Shown one piece after another: positions 45,201 to 52,748 of a DNA stretch of 64,000 nt. Each line of letters opens with the position of its first letter. Within the stretch, counting starts at the first letter, position 1. Source of the stretch: UBA3495 sp964629875 (GTDB lineage: Bacteria > Chloroflexota > Dehalococcoidia > Lucifugimonadales > UBA3495); contig CAZVRK010000001.1 of the NCBI GenBank assembly GCA_964629875.1, positions 1-64,000 of the forward strand. Reading direction: 5' to 3'. Under the pieces are notes generated by a model, which searched no databases, was not told the DNA's origin, and was given only the letters and a program-made list of their open reading frames with translations. The position numbers and the translations under genes were made by a program.

Positions 45201-45255
45201 GGCTAATTTACAATAGAATGGTACTTAAATTATATTGTTATGTAACAGTAGGAAA

Positions 45256-45275
45256 CTTGACAATATAGACTCAAG
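45256..45275 (+). promoter_or_regulatory. HAIR-like HspR operator
   Basis: CTTGACA-N6-ACTCAAG, an imperfect inverted repeat close to the HspR consensus CTTGAGT-N7-ACTCAAG, with a perfect right half. It overlaps the -35 and spacer of the hsp20 promoter, where a repressor would block polymerase. Confidence 0.6.
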
Positions 45276-45285
45276 TATTTAATGT
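45257..45285 (+). promoter_or_regulatory. Promoter for hsp20
   Basis: TTGACA (45257-45262), a 17-base spacer and TAATGT (45280-45285). The HAIR-like operator lies within it. No CIRCE or sigma-32 element is seen. Confidence 0.65.
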
Positions 45286-45328
45286 TAATAGCATCGAGAG
45301 TCAATAAGGAACACTAGAGGAGGTAATT

Positions 45329-45754
45329 ATGAATAACATTACATTGTTGTATCCATTTGCGGGCAAAACAGATAATCGTCGGATAACCCCTGAGATAGGT
45401 TATCGGTATAGATTTTCTGAAGGATTATTTCCTGCCCAAGTTGGTATTCCTGTTCAAATGCACGACGAAGAGGATCACATAGTGGTTCAAGCTGTGCTAC
45501 CAGGTGTGTCTAAATCGGATTTGACGGTGACCGTATCTGAAAGATTGGTCACTCTGGAAGTTTCTAATCAATCTGATAACTTAGAGAAAGAACAAGATGG
45601 AAAAAACAGAGAGGTTTTAATGAGACGTGATATTAGACTTGGGGAAGATGTTGAGGCGGATCGATCTGAATCCCGATTGGAGAATGGCATTCTCGAAATC
45701 AGGTTGGCCAAATCATTAAAATCCCAGCCGACAAGATTGAAGATAATGGGATAA
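45329..45754 (+). CDS. Hsp20 / alpha-crystallin small heat-shock protein
   Basis: A 141-residue small heat-shock protein. The alpha-crystallin domain runs from about residue 40 (QMHDEEDHIVVQAVLPGVSKSDLTVTVSERLVTLEV) to LENGILEIRLAKS. The short C-terminal tail lacks a clear IxI/V motif. An excellent ribosome site (GAGGAGG) precedes ATG 45329. It holds unfolded proteins for DnaK/ClpC and is divergent from dnaJ-hspR-clpC, so one HspR system could control both. Confidence 0.95.
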   Translation: MNNITLLYPFAGKTDNRRITPEIGYRYRFSEGLFPAQVGIPVQMHDEEDHIVVQAVLPGVSKSDLTVTVSERLVTLEVSNQSDNLEKEQDGKNREVLMRRDIRLGEDVEADRSESRLENGILEIRLAKSLKSQPTRLKIMG

Positions 45755-45795
45755 GAGGTATCGTTTTAACGGTAAGCTCTGGTGAACACAAAATC

Positions 45796-45824
45796 TTGAG
45801 ACTTATCTCGAATGGTGCTAAAAT
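45796..45824 (+). promoter_or_regulatory. Promoter for tRNA-Asn
   Basis: TTGAGA (45796-45801), a 17-base spacer and TAAAAT (45819-45824) with TGC before the -10. Start near 45831 is about 28 bases upstream of the mature tRNA. Confidence 0.65.
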
Positions 45825-45858
45825 CCTCTACGCTGTCGATTCGATGGCGAGCGAAGGA

Positions 45859-45933
45859 TCCCCAGTAGCTCAGCGGTAGAGCAATCGGCTGTTAACCGAT
45901 CGGTCGTTGGTTCGATTCCAACCTGGGGAGCCA
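45859..45933 (+). tRNA. tRNA-Asn (GTT)
   Basis: Complete cloverleaf: acceptor TCCCCAG/CTGGGGA, D stem GCTC/GAGC, anticodon stem ATCGG/CCGAT with anticodon GTT at 45891-45893, T arm GTTGG-TTCGATT-CCAAC, discriminator G and an encoded CCA at 45931-45933. Confidence 0.97.
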
Positions 45934-45953
45934 GTTTTGGGGAATCCATTTTG

Positions 45954-45985
45954 AAGACACCCCTTTAGAATAGGAGGGGTGTCTT
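45954..45985 (+). terminator. Rho-independent terminator after tRNA-Asn
   Basis: A perfect 11-bp stem (45954-45964 with 45975-45985), a 10-base loop and a T run. It ends the tRNA transcript 20 bases after CCA. Confidence 0.9.
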
Positions 45986-46023
45986 TTCATATGCGGATAT
46001 AGTGACTATGGAAGAGAGGTATA

Positions 46024-47265
46024 TTGAGTCCTGATATTGGGAGTAACGCTGAAAGAGATTCTAGGAGGGGATTAATTCTCTCCTGCATGTCGGTTGGGCA
46101 TGCGGTTTGTCATACGTTCGACTTGGGTATACCTCTATTGTTAACAGCTATAAGTAGTTCTATGGGGTTAGGCACCGTGCATACTGCAGGGCTTCTTGCT
46201 ATGCGGCATGGAGGGTCGAGTGTTAGTAGTTTGGCTGGCGGGCCAATAGTAGATATGCTGAAGCCCTACTGGGGAAAGATCTTGGTTGCGTGCATGATCG
46301 GGCACATAATTGCGTTTGGAGCAGCGGGATTATCTAGTAACTACGTTGTACTAGCTGCTGTGTTCTTCTTAGTCTCTATGCCTGGAGATTTATGGCATTT
46401 ACCATCCGCGGCGTCCATTTCCCAACTTTTTCCAGACAAGCGTGGTTTCGCTATGTCAATCCATGGATTCGGTTCTAATCTCGGGAACCTTATCGGTCCT
46501 ATATTCGCCGGTAGTTTATTGGCAGTTAGTTTTCTTGATTGGAATGACGTGTTTCTGATTTACGCTGGGATTGCGGTATTTGCCACTGTGTTTGTTTGGG
46601 TATCTCTGAGAAATGTTGGATCGGGAACTTCTACAGAGCGACCAGAGGACATATTTAGGAGGTTTAGTAATGCCTTCCGACTTCTGCGAAATCCAGTGAT
46701 TGCTCTTTTAATATTTGCAGCGCTGTTGCGTGGAATAGGGTTAACCGCATTGTTCGACTGGACACCATTCTATTTGCGAGAAACTTTGTCTTTTAGTGTT
46801 GGTGTTTCAGGCTTATATTTTGCTCTATTGACCGGGATGGGCATAGTTTCTGCTCCCTTGATGGGGATTATATCGGATCGGTTCGGAAGAAATGCTGTCC
46901 TAATCCCTGGTTTGCTCCTATCAGCCTTTTTTACGCTGTTAGTCGTGATAGTGCATGATCAGGTGAGTCTCCTGTTTATTATGCTGGGTATTGGACTGTT
47001 CAGTTTTGCATTACACCAGATCATACAGGCTGCAGTGCTTGACGTGGTTGGAGAAGGTAATGAAGCTACTGCGATTGGGTTGCTTTTTGGCATAAATGGG
47101 ACAATCGGAATCGGGACTCCTTTTATCGCCTCGCTGATTATCGAGAATCTGGGTGGATATGGAAGTATTTTTTATTATGCAGGTGGATTAAGCGCTGCTA
47201 GTGCGGTAGCTGTTATTGCTACTAAGATAATCGCTCCGAGTAATAGGAATAGACCGCAGAAATAG
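46024..47265 (+). CDS. MFS transporter
   Basis: A 413-residue, twelve-helix major facilitator, with the loop motif in GIISDRFGRNAVLIPGLLL. The start is TTG 46024, with GAGAGG upstream. Several stretches resemble the His-rich carrier at 1047-2545: DLWHLPSAASISQLFPDKRGFAMSIHGFG here against VWHLPAMSALSHHFSHHRGSALSFHGVG there, and VLDVVGEGNEATAIG against ALDVVGEGVAATTLG. The two are paralogues, but this copy has no His tail. The substrate is unknown. It may be co-transcribed with the DUF4395 and selenoprotein genes downstream. Confidence 0.88.
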   Translation: MSPDIGSNAERDSRRGLILSCMSVGHAVCHTFDLGIPLLLTAISSSMGLGTVHTAGLLAMRHGGSSVSSLAGGPIVDMLKPYWGKILVACMIGHIIAFGAAGLSSNYVVLAAVFFLVSMPGDLWHLPSAASISQLFPDKRGFAMSIHGFGSNLGNLIGPIFAGSLLAVSFLDWNDVFLIYAGIAVFATVFVWVSLRNVGSGTSTERPEDIFRRFSNAFRLLRNPVIALLIFAALLRGIGLTALFDWTPFYLRETLSFSVGVSGLYFALLTGMGIVSAPLMGIISDRFGRNAVLIPGLLLSAFFTLLVVIVHDQVSLLFIMLGIGLFSFALHQIIQAAVLDVVGEGNEATAIGLLFGINGTIGIGTPFIASLIIENLGGYGSIFYYAGGLSAASAVAVIATKIIAPSNRNRPQK

Positions 47266-47303
47266 ACGTAGCTGATTAAATTTGGGAATGGTATTCTGGA
47301 AGT

Positions 47304-47780
47304 ATGTTCAAATTTCCGAATCCTGTAAATGAAGTGGTTGCGCGTACAGTAGCGGGTTTCGTTCTCTTAACATCTGTTGTATATGTGGCTACTGGGGCTT
47401 TCTGGGTCCTGTTATTTCTCCTTTTTGGGTTTCTGGTTAGAGTTCTTAATGGCCCACGTTTTAGCCCTACCGCTTGGATGGCTATTCACCTGGTTGTTCC
47501 TTTATTGCCGTTTGATGAGAAACTGGTTGCGGGACCTCCAAAGAGATTTGCGCAGGGTGTCGGTCTATTCGTTGTCAGCGTAGCCGTACTGGTATATTTG
47601 TCGGGGTTTGAATTCTATTCTAAGGGGTTGATCGGGTTGTTAATCCTCTTTGCCGCATTAGAATGCCTACTGGGATTTTGCGCTGGGTGCCACATGTTCG
47701 GTGTATTGATGCGTTTGGGCATAATACCTGAATCTGTCTGTTTGGAGTGTAACTTAACAGAGAGACAAAAACGGTTGTGA
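47304..47780 (+). CDS. DUF4395 membrane protein with Cys motifs
   Basis: A 158-residue membrane protein with four hydrophobic segments, matching DUF4395 (FPNPVNEVVARTVAGFVLL; RFSPTAWMA; GPPKRFAQGVG). The C-terminus carries two CxxC motifs, in CAGCHMFG and VCLECN, typical of the family. It overlaps the next gene by four bases (GTGA). That gene is a thioredoxin-fold selenoprotein, so a membrane thiol-redox or sulfur-transfer partnership is a reasonable guess, not proven. Confidence 0.85.
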   Translation: MFKFPNPVNEVVARTVAGFVLLTSVVYVATGAFWVLLFLLFGFLVRVLNGPRFSPTAWMAIHLVVPLLPFDEKLVAGPPKRFAQGVGLFVVSVAVLVYLSGFEFYSKGLIGLLILFAALECLLGFCAGCHMFGVLMRLGIIPESVCLECNLTERQKRL

Positions 47781-48349
47781 AGAACTTCATGCACTTGGGT
47801 AAGAAACTTACCAAGATGGTGTCTTCGCTTAATAGATTAGTTCAAGTGAGTTTGGTGTGTACGTTAATTTGTTTGACAGGGTGCGGAGCCGGTAGTTCAC
47901 AAGTAGATATGTCGCAATCGGCTCCAGAAAAGCCTCCTGTATATTCTATTACACTGGATAATGGACAGGTTGTGACCCAAGATGACTATCTCAAGAAACG
48001 TCAACCAGTGTTTCTCTTCTTTTTTACTCCTGATTGAAGAGGATGCGTTTCTGAGTTGCAGGAACTAAAAGTAATTCACTCTGAGTTTGTTGGTCTGATT
48101 GACATAATCGCTGTAGATATTACTCCAGGTGTATCTCTAGAAGAGTTAAAAAGATATGGCAAAGCACAAAATTATCCCTGGTTGATTGGACGCTCTGAGA
48201 AAAATACTTTGCAGACTCTGGGAGTATTATCTCAATCCACAAAAATTGGGATTACCTCTGATGGGACGTTAATTTATAAGGAAGTAATGGGAGGTGGAAA
48301 TGTTCCGACGTGGCGGGAAGCGTTTGAGCAATTAACGAATCGTGGGTGA
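47777..48349 (+). CDS. Thioredoxin-like lipoprotein, predicted selenoprotein (UxxC)
   Basis: One reading frame of 190 residues interrupted by a single TGA at 48035-48037 (residue 87). The N-terminus is a lipoprotein signal with lipobox LTGC. After the signal come the strand VFLFFFTPD, then TGA, then RGC: the thioredoxin active site CxxC with Sec in place of the first Cys (Sec87, Cys90). The thioredoxin fold continues after it (IIAVDITPGVSLEELKRYG, YPWLIGRS, TKIGITSDGTLIYKEVMGG). Sequence quality before and after TGA is uniform and the frame does not shift. A SECIS-like hairpin follows at 48047-48065. It probably reduces or isomerises thiols outside the membrane. Confidence 0.85.
48047..48065 (+). 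promoter_or_regulatory. Candidate bacterial SECIS element
   Basis: Seven-pair stem (48047-48053 with 48059-48065, one G-U) and loop AGTTG, starting ten bases after the TGA; 16 bases separate TGA and loop, and G is second in the loop. These fit the general bacterial SECIS pattern. Confidence 0.65.
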
Positions 48350-48386
48350 ATGGCATTTTGTATGAATAAGATCAGGTGGGTGTAAG

Positions 48387-48488
48387 TTGAAATTATTATT
48401 AGGTCTCGGAGTGTCGCTCATTACGATACTTGCTTTGCTCTTATTTATATTTTTGTCTTATCGGAATAAAGATTCACGCAACCAGTAG
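48387..48488 (+). CDS. Small single-helix membrane protein
   Basis: A 33-residue frame from TTG 48387 with AGGTGGG upstream. It encodes one strongly hydrophobic helix (LLLGLGVSLITILALLLFIF) followed by a charged end (SYRNKDSRNQ). It lies 37 bases after the thioredoxin-like selenoprotein on the same strand and could belong to that operon. No family is recognised. Confidence 0.45.
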   Translation: MKLLLGLGVSLITILALLLFIFLSYRNKDSRNQ

Positions 48489-48759
48489 ATGACAGGAGCC
48501 TACATCCCAAGAGATCGTATGTAATTGAGTCCTGATGATTGGGGAGAAGTCGGGAGCAGAAATGGATAAAGGCTTTGACAGAGTCACTAGAAACATCATA
48601 GGAGTCCGTAACAAGAGTAAGGAATAATGGATGGCCTATTCGAGTGTGCCTATAATCCGAAAAGCACCGGTTCCATGAGGTTCATGCTCTGTATATTTTT
48701 GAGGATCGTATACACACTACGACTTATGATCCGCAGGTATTTGCTGAAGCCGCTAACTT
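48489..48759. other. Intergenic stretch, possible gene remnant
   Basis: No intact gene. A plus-strand frame open from 48656 reads like protein (EVHALYIFEDRIHTTTYDP) but has no start codon with a ribosome site and runs into the antisense of the lipase gene. It may be a decayed 3' end or chance. No hairpin or promoter stands out. Confidence 0.3.
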
Positions 48760-50145
48760 CTATTTCATGAAGCTTTTTAAATCGGGTTTCTGTATCGGTA
48801 TTTCCGGTATAAGTTGGTCTAAATCAAGTTTATCCAACGGCAAACGATCGATGGGTATATTGTCTATAGATATGCCATCTATCAAAAACTTCTCTAGGGG
48901 TGCTAGAGGGAGAACGTCTGTCAGATCTACCTGAGGCAGGACGCTGTTTAAGTCAGGAAGCTTGGGAGTGTCTATTGGTATAGAACTGATATCTATTGAA
49001 TCCCAAGGGATGCTTCCCTCCGGAACGACTTGCCAAGCTTTGCGGGAAGCCGCTCGTTCTGCCTCTGATGATGACTCTAACCAGGCCAAATCTATGCACG
49101 GTTTCAGATCGGAATCTGACTGGTCATTTATACAATGTTTTAGAAGTTTAACGAGACTCCCGTGATAAGCCTTCAAATTATGTTTCGGAAAGTCAAATTT
49201 CTGGAATAATGGGCTTGATTTGAGCTCCTGTGGACTTACTTGATTACCCGTATCATCGATCTGTAGGACTTTGCCAGAGTGTTGGTAATCAAGTAGGGAA
49301 CCCGGTACGCGTGGGATGGGATCACCATTTATTACAACCCTGTAAGTTGCAGGTATCAAATGATCCGAAAGTTTTTGATAGGCTGCGTTTCCTACTCGCG
49401 GTGCGCCAAACGTGACAAGTGTAACGTCCCGACCAGTTTGTGCAACTATGTCAAGGCTAGTCAAAGACGCTAGAGCGCCACCTAAGCTGTGGCCGCTTAC
49501 ATGTATACGCTTGTTGGGGTGTTCTTGTACTTTCTTTAGTACCTGATCCCTATAACGTAGGTATTCTTTATGAAAACCCGAATGGACTTTCAGAGCCCCA
49601 AATTTGTTTGCCAACTCAGGGTCGTCATCGAGGAAGTCCAGGTCAGTATAATAAGCTTTTAAATCTGTCAGCACATTCAGGGTAAGATCCCAGCCGTCCT
49701 CTGCGTCCGTAGATCGGTAAATAACGAAAAGGTTATCGTCATCAACAGCAACGTAGGCTTGGCCTCCGCTCATGGGAGGGGATTCGACTCCCCATACCTC
49801 TTTTGAACTTGAAGGATGATCTTCGCCCCTAATAAGACTACCTACCATGTTCAAGTCATTTGCCTTTAGTGTCTTCCCAATTTCTTCCTCATCTCCGAGA
49901 ACCCATACAGAGTGCTGGAAGAGCTGCATTATTGTGATCACAAGACTGGTACGGTATTTAGCTATAGCAATATCTACCGAGTCTTTTTGGTCTTGCTTGG
50001 CATTGTTGGTTTTACCTTCATCAGAAGATATGGAGGACCGCTTTCCCTGGTCAATTGACCTAGGGTCCTTATTCTCATCAGGCGCACATCCCAAGATCGA
50101 GGCGACGAAAATTAGACAGATAACTAGGATTGCATAGGGTTTCAT
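48760..50145 (-). CDS. Class 3 lipase-family lipoprotein
   Basis: A 461-residue alpha/beta hydrolase with the nucleophile elbow GHSLGGA in RIHVSGHSLGGALASLTSLD, and the preceding fold typical of Lipase_3 (AYVAVDDDNLFVIYRST, VHSGFHKEYLRYRDQV, VTFGAPRVGN, RVVINGDPIPRVPG with a likely catalytic Asp). ATG 50145 is chosen because it gives a clean lipoprotein signal (lipobox ILGC) and clears the overlap with the next gene. The last 70 residues are a Ile/Asp/Pro/Leu-rich repeat-like tail of unknown role. It probably cleaves lipids or esters at the cell surface. Confidence 0.9.
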   Translation of the reverse strand: MKPYAILVICLIFVASILGCAPDENKDPRSIDQGKRSSISSDEGKTNNAKQDQKDSVDIAIAKYRTSLVITIMQLFQHSVWVLGDEEEIGKTLKANDLNMVGSLIRGEDHPSSSKEVWGVESPPMSGGQAYVAVDDDNLFVIYRSTDAEDGWDLTLNVLTDLKAYYTDLDFLDDDPELANKFGALKVHSGFHKEYLRYRDQVLKKVQEHPNKRIHVSGHSLGGALASLTSLDIVAQTGRDVTLVTFGAPRVGNAAYQKLSDHLIPATYRVVINGDPIPRVPGSLLDYQHSGKVLQIDDTGNQVSPQELKSSPLFQKFDFPKHNLKAYHGSLVKLLKHCINDQSDSDLKPCIDLAWLESSSEAERAASRKAWQVVPEGSIPWDSIDISSIPIDTPKLPDLNSVLPQVDLTDVLPLAPLEKFLIDGISIDNIPIDRLPLDKLDLDQLIPEIPIQKPDLKSFMK

Positions 50146-50218
50146 GTGGGACCTTTCATTCGTATTACTGGGATCTATTATATTATCAGAGTCATTCTGG
50201 TGGAAACTCTCAGGGATC

Positions 50219-51568
50219 TTATAGAGTAATGTGCCCCACGTCATCAGATATGTCGATCTCCGTTCCGTAAGGCAGTGAAACTTCTTGCAGCCACTTCAAT
50301 GTTTCCTTGGCGACTTGTCCTTTTGCTAGGACTGGTCTACCCCTTTGTGGAATAGGCCTCTGATAACCCATGTCAATAGGATGTAAGTCTATACCGGAAA
50401 GCGAGCCGGATTTGTAATTGCAGACGGCTACTACGCTTTGCCAGAATACGGGATCGGCGGCAAACGCTTTGCTTCCGCCTCCTGATCTCGTATCGAGGTA
50501 ATCTCCTGGCGTATGGCTGTGATCTAACTGGAATCTTCTGTACGCCTCATCAGGCAACCACAAAACGCTTTCATTTTGAAAAATGAAGTTACCTAGGCTG
50601 TAGAATATTGGCTTACCCTTGTATATTTCTATACCACGTAGGAAATGAGGGCCGTGGCCTATGAACATGTCACAGCCTTGGTCGATAGTCCATCGTGCGA
50701 AATCTACCAGGAATTGGGGTGGGGAAATGCGAGACAGACCGTGGAAATCACCAGTAGCACCACTCTCGTGGCAATGGACACCGTATACTACCCAGTCTGA
50801 TTGTTTCTGCGCTCCCCTAATCCACTTTCCGATACCAAGTTGGTCGGAGGTGTTCATAGTCGTGTGCACTCCGAAGTGGTCGCTGCGGACAAAGTTATGT
50901 TCAAGGAATTCCAGTTCTTGCTCTGGATTTTTATCGTTTTCGACACCCCTAAACCCAAAAAAGTTTCGGGCTATCTGTTCTTCGTTGTATCCGAGTTCAA
51001 TATTTGCCTTCTCGAGTGCGTCAAAGACGTCGTCTTTGATGTGATGAGTGAGTTCATGCCTCAGAGCATTGACGCCGGGCCGTCCAGGGAAATCAGGACG
51101 CCCTGGACCGGATCTGGATTGTTCGCTGAATGTACTGGTAGCTGCCATGACAGCAACCCTGCCTGCGTCAGAATCTACGTAAGCTGGAGCTCGGGATTCA
51201 TCCGCGTTGCGGCCACCTCCAGCTTGAGGTAGATTGATATCTTTGCAATGTTCGAGTGTCTTGAGGAAGCCACCTTCCGAAAAGTCGTAGGAATGATTAT
51301 TTGCCGTTGTTACAGCATCTATTCCCATCCATTGGAGTTCGGTCAGGTTATGGGGGTCTGAACGGGTGTATGTAGTTCCACTCCATTGCCAACTGCTTTC
51401 ATAATCGTGAAAGAGCATTTCCAAGTTTACTATGCTAACGTCTGCTGATCTTAGGATTTCAATTAGTTCTAGAAATTCAGGCTCTTTAAAAGGGGACATC
51501 CGACGCGTTATCATAGCGTCTCCGCCCACAGCAATGGATATGTTGGCTTTTTCCGCGTTGTAAATCAT
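50219..51568 (-). CDS. CapA-family metallophosphatase-like protein
   Basis: A 449-residue protein of the CapA/PGA_cap family. Its metal-binding segments are in order: ISIAVGGDAMITRR, ADVSIVNLEMLFH, AVTTANNHSYDF, VVYGVHCHESG and MFIGHGPHFLRG. GAGAGG lies six bases before ATG 51568. In Bacillus, CapA takes part in poly-gamma-glutamate export; most homologues like this one lack capB/capC and have no known substrate. No signal peptide is visible. It lies upstream of the lipase gene on the same strand. Confidence 0.88.
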   Translation of the reverse strand: MIYNAEKANISIAVGGDAMITRRMSPFKEPEFLELIEILRSADVSIVNLEMLFHDYESSWQWSGTTYTRSDPHNLTELQWMGIDAVTTANNHSYDFSEGGFLKTLEHCKDINLPQAGGGRNADESRAPAYVDSDAGRVAVMAATSTFSEQSRSGPGRPDFPGRPGVNALRHELTHHIKDDVFDALEKANIELGYNEEQIARNFFGFRGVENDKNPEQELEFLEHNFVRSDHFGVHTTMNTSDQLGIGKWIRGAQKQSDWVVYGVHCHESGATGDFHGLSRISPPQFLVDFARWTIDQGCDMFIGHGPHFLRGIEIYKGKPIFYSLGNFIFQNESVLWLPDEAYRRFQLDHSHTPGDYLDTRSGGGSKAFAADPVFWQSVVAVCNYKSGSLSGIDLHPIDMGYQRPIPQRGRPVLAKGQVAKETLKWLQEVSLPYGTEIDISDDVGHITL

Positions 51569-51632
51569 GTTTCCTCTCTGGCTTAATTCTAATATCAATT
51601 GACCAAGTTAGGTCTAGGCGGTGTATTCCAGC

Positions 51633-52712
51633 CTATCGATCTGAAAGCGTTACCACTTGTCCTGTCCGAGCGGCTTCTTCTATAGCTAGCGTAACCTCCA
51701 CGGTTCGGCGTCCTTCCCGAATTGTTGTGTGCGAACATGGTGAACCAGTAGCCAGATGGTCTAACCATGATCTGGTTTCGTTGGCTAAGGGTCCCCAGTA
51801 TTCGCCTAAAGCCCAGTCACCGGACGAGTTGGTTTGCATGAATAAGGCTGTCACATCATGGTCTGGTACGTACGCATGTGGTACTCCACGTTCAGTAAAT
51901 AAAAAACTGTCCTTATTATCGACATCCAAAAGGATGACACCCTCGTCGCCTAGGACCTCGAATTTGGCACTTTGCCCGTACGTTGGGTACTTGGCTGGTA
52001 GCGCATAACATATTCCAAGGTTAACTAAGGCCCCGTCTTCATAGGTGATTATTGCCCAAGTGACGTCGTGGATATCATATCCCATCTCTTTATATACTTT
52101 CGATTGTCCTCGCGCTACAACTTCCACTGGTCGATTGTCTTGTAGGTACCAGCAAGCCATGTCAACGTAGTAAGTGAGAGCATCTAATACGGGTGTTGCT
52201 TCAGGAGACCTCTTGAGTATCTCGCCCATATGAGATCTGGTATTGTATACCCGCGACTGGATACCCAATACGGTGCCTAGTCGGCCTTGAGCAATCTGCT
52301 CTTTAGCCATCATCCAACGTCTGTCGTGTCGGCGTGAATATCCAATTCTTAGTTCGACTCCTGTCGCATCTGCTGCTTCAACCAGAAGGTCTGTATCAGC
52401 AAGTGTGAGCGCGAGCGGTTTTTCTACAAAGACCGGTTTGCCTAGATGCAATGCCTCTAGGATAGGTGCTACGTGCTCATGCTCAGGTGTTGATACAATT
52501 ACGCTGGTCACTTCAGGGTGGCTTATAACGCTTGAATTATCACTGGATGTAAAGTCAGCTCCCACTTGCTGCGAGAGTAGGCCTGCTTTCTCTGGATCAA
52601 TGTCGGAAATAGCTAGAAATTGGACAGAAGGATGTCTACAAGCCATATTCGCTCTTAGAGTCCCGATGCGTCCTGCGCCAATAATGCCGATTCCGAGCTC
52701 ATTTTTATTCAT
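51633..52712 (-). CDS. Gfo/Idh/MocA family oxidoreductase
   Basis: A 359-residue NAD(P)-dependent dehydrogenase. The Rossmann motif is GIIGAGRIGTLRA; the family EKP motif is in GKPVFVEKPLALT; the C-terminal domain carries the usual substrate Asp/His region (TYYVDMACWYLQ). It resembles inositol 2-dehydrogenases, but the sugar or polyol substrate cannot be read here. It lies between the UGSC selenoprotein and capA-like genes, all on the minus strand. Confidence 0.92.
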   Translation of the reverse strand: MNKNELGIGIIGAGRIGTLRANMACRHPSVQFLAISDIDPEKAGLLSQQVGADFTSSDNSSVISHPEVTSVIVSTPEHEHVAPILEALHLGKPVFVEKPLALTLADTDLLVEAADATGVELRIGYSRRHDRRWMMAKEQIAQGRLGTVLGIQSRVYNTRSHMGEILKRSPEATPVLDALTYYVDMACWYLQDNRPVEVVARGQSKVYKEMGYDIHDVTWAIITYEDGALVNLGICYALPAKYPTYGQSAKFEVLGDEGVILLDVDNKDSFLFTERGVPHAYVPDHDVTALFMQTNSSGDWALGEYWGPLANETRSWLDHLATGSPCSHTTIREGRRTVEVTLAIEEAARTGQVVTLSDR

Positions 52713-52748
52713 AGATTCGTGTATGCCCTTGGAATTTAGGTAAATCTG

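Noticed and set aside
48056..48349. Independent 97-residue gene, or a pseudogene of a thioredoxin
   Set aside because: Same frame as the upstream lipoprotein; only the TGA at the active site separates them, with a SECIS-like hairpin.
50145..50244. N-terminal extension of the lipase gene overlapping capA
   Set aside because: ATG 50145 gives a clean lipoprotein signal with a ribosome site and removes the overlap.
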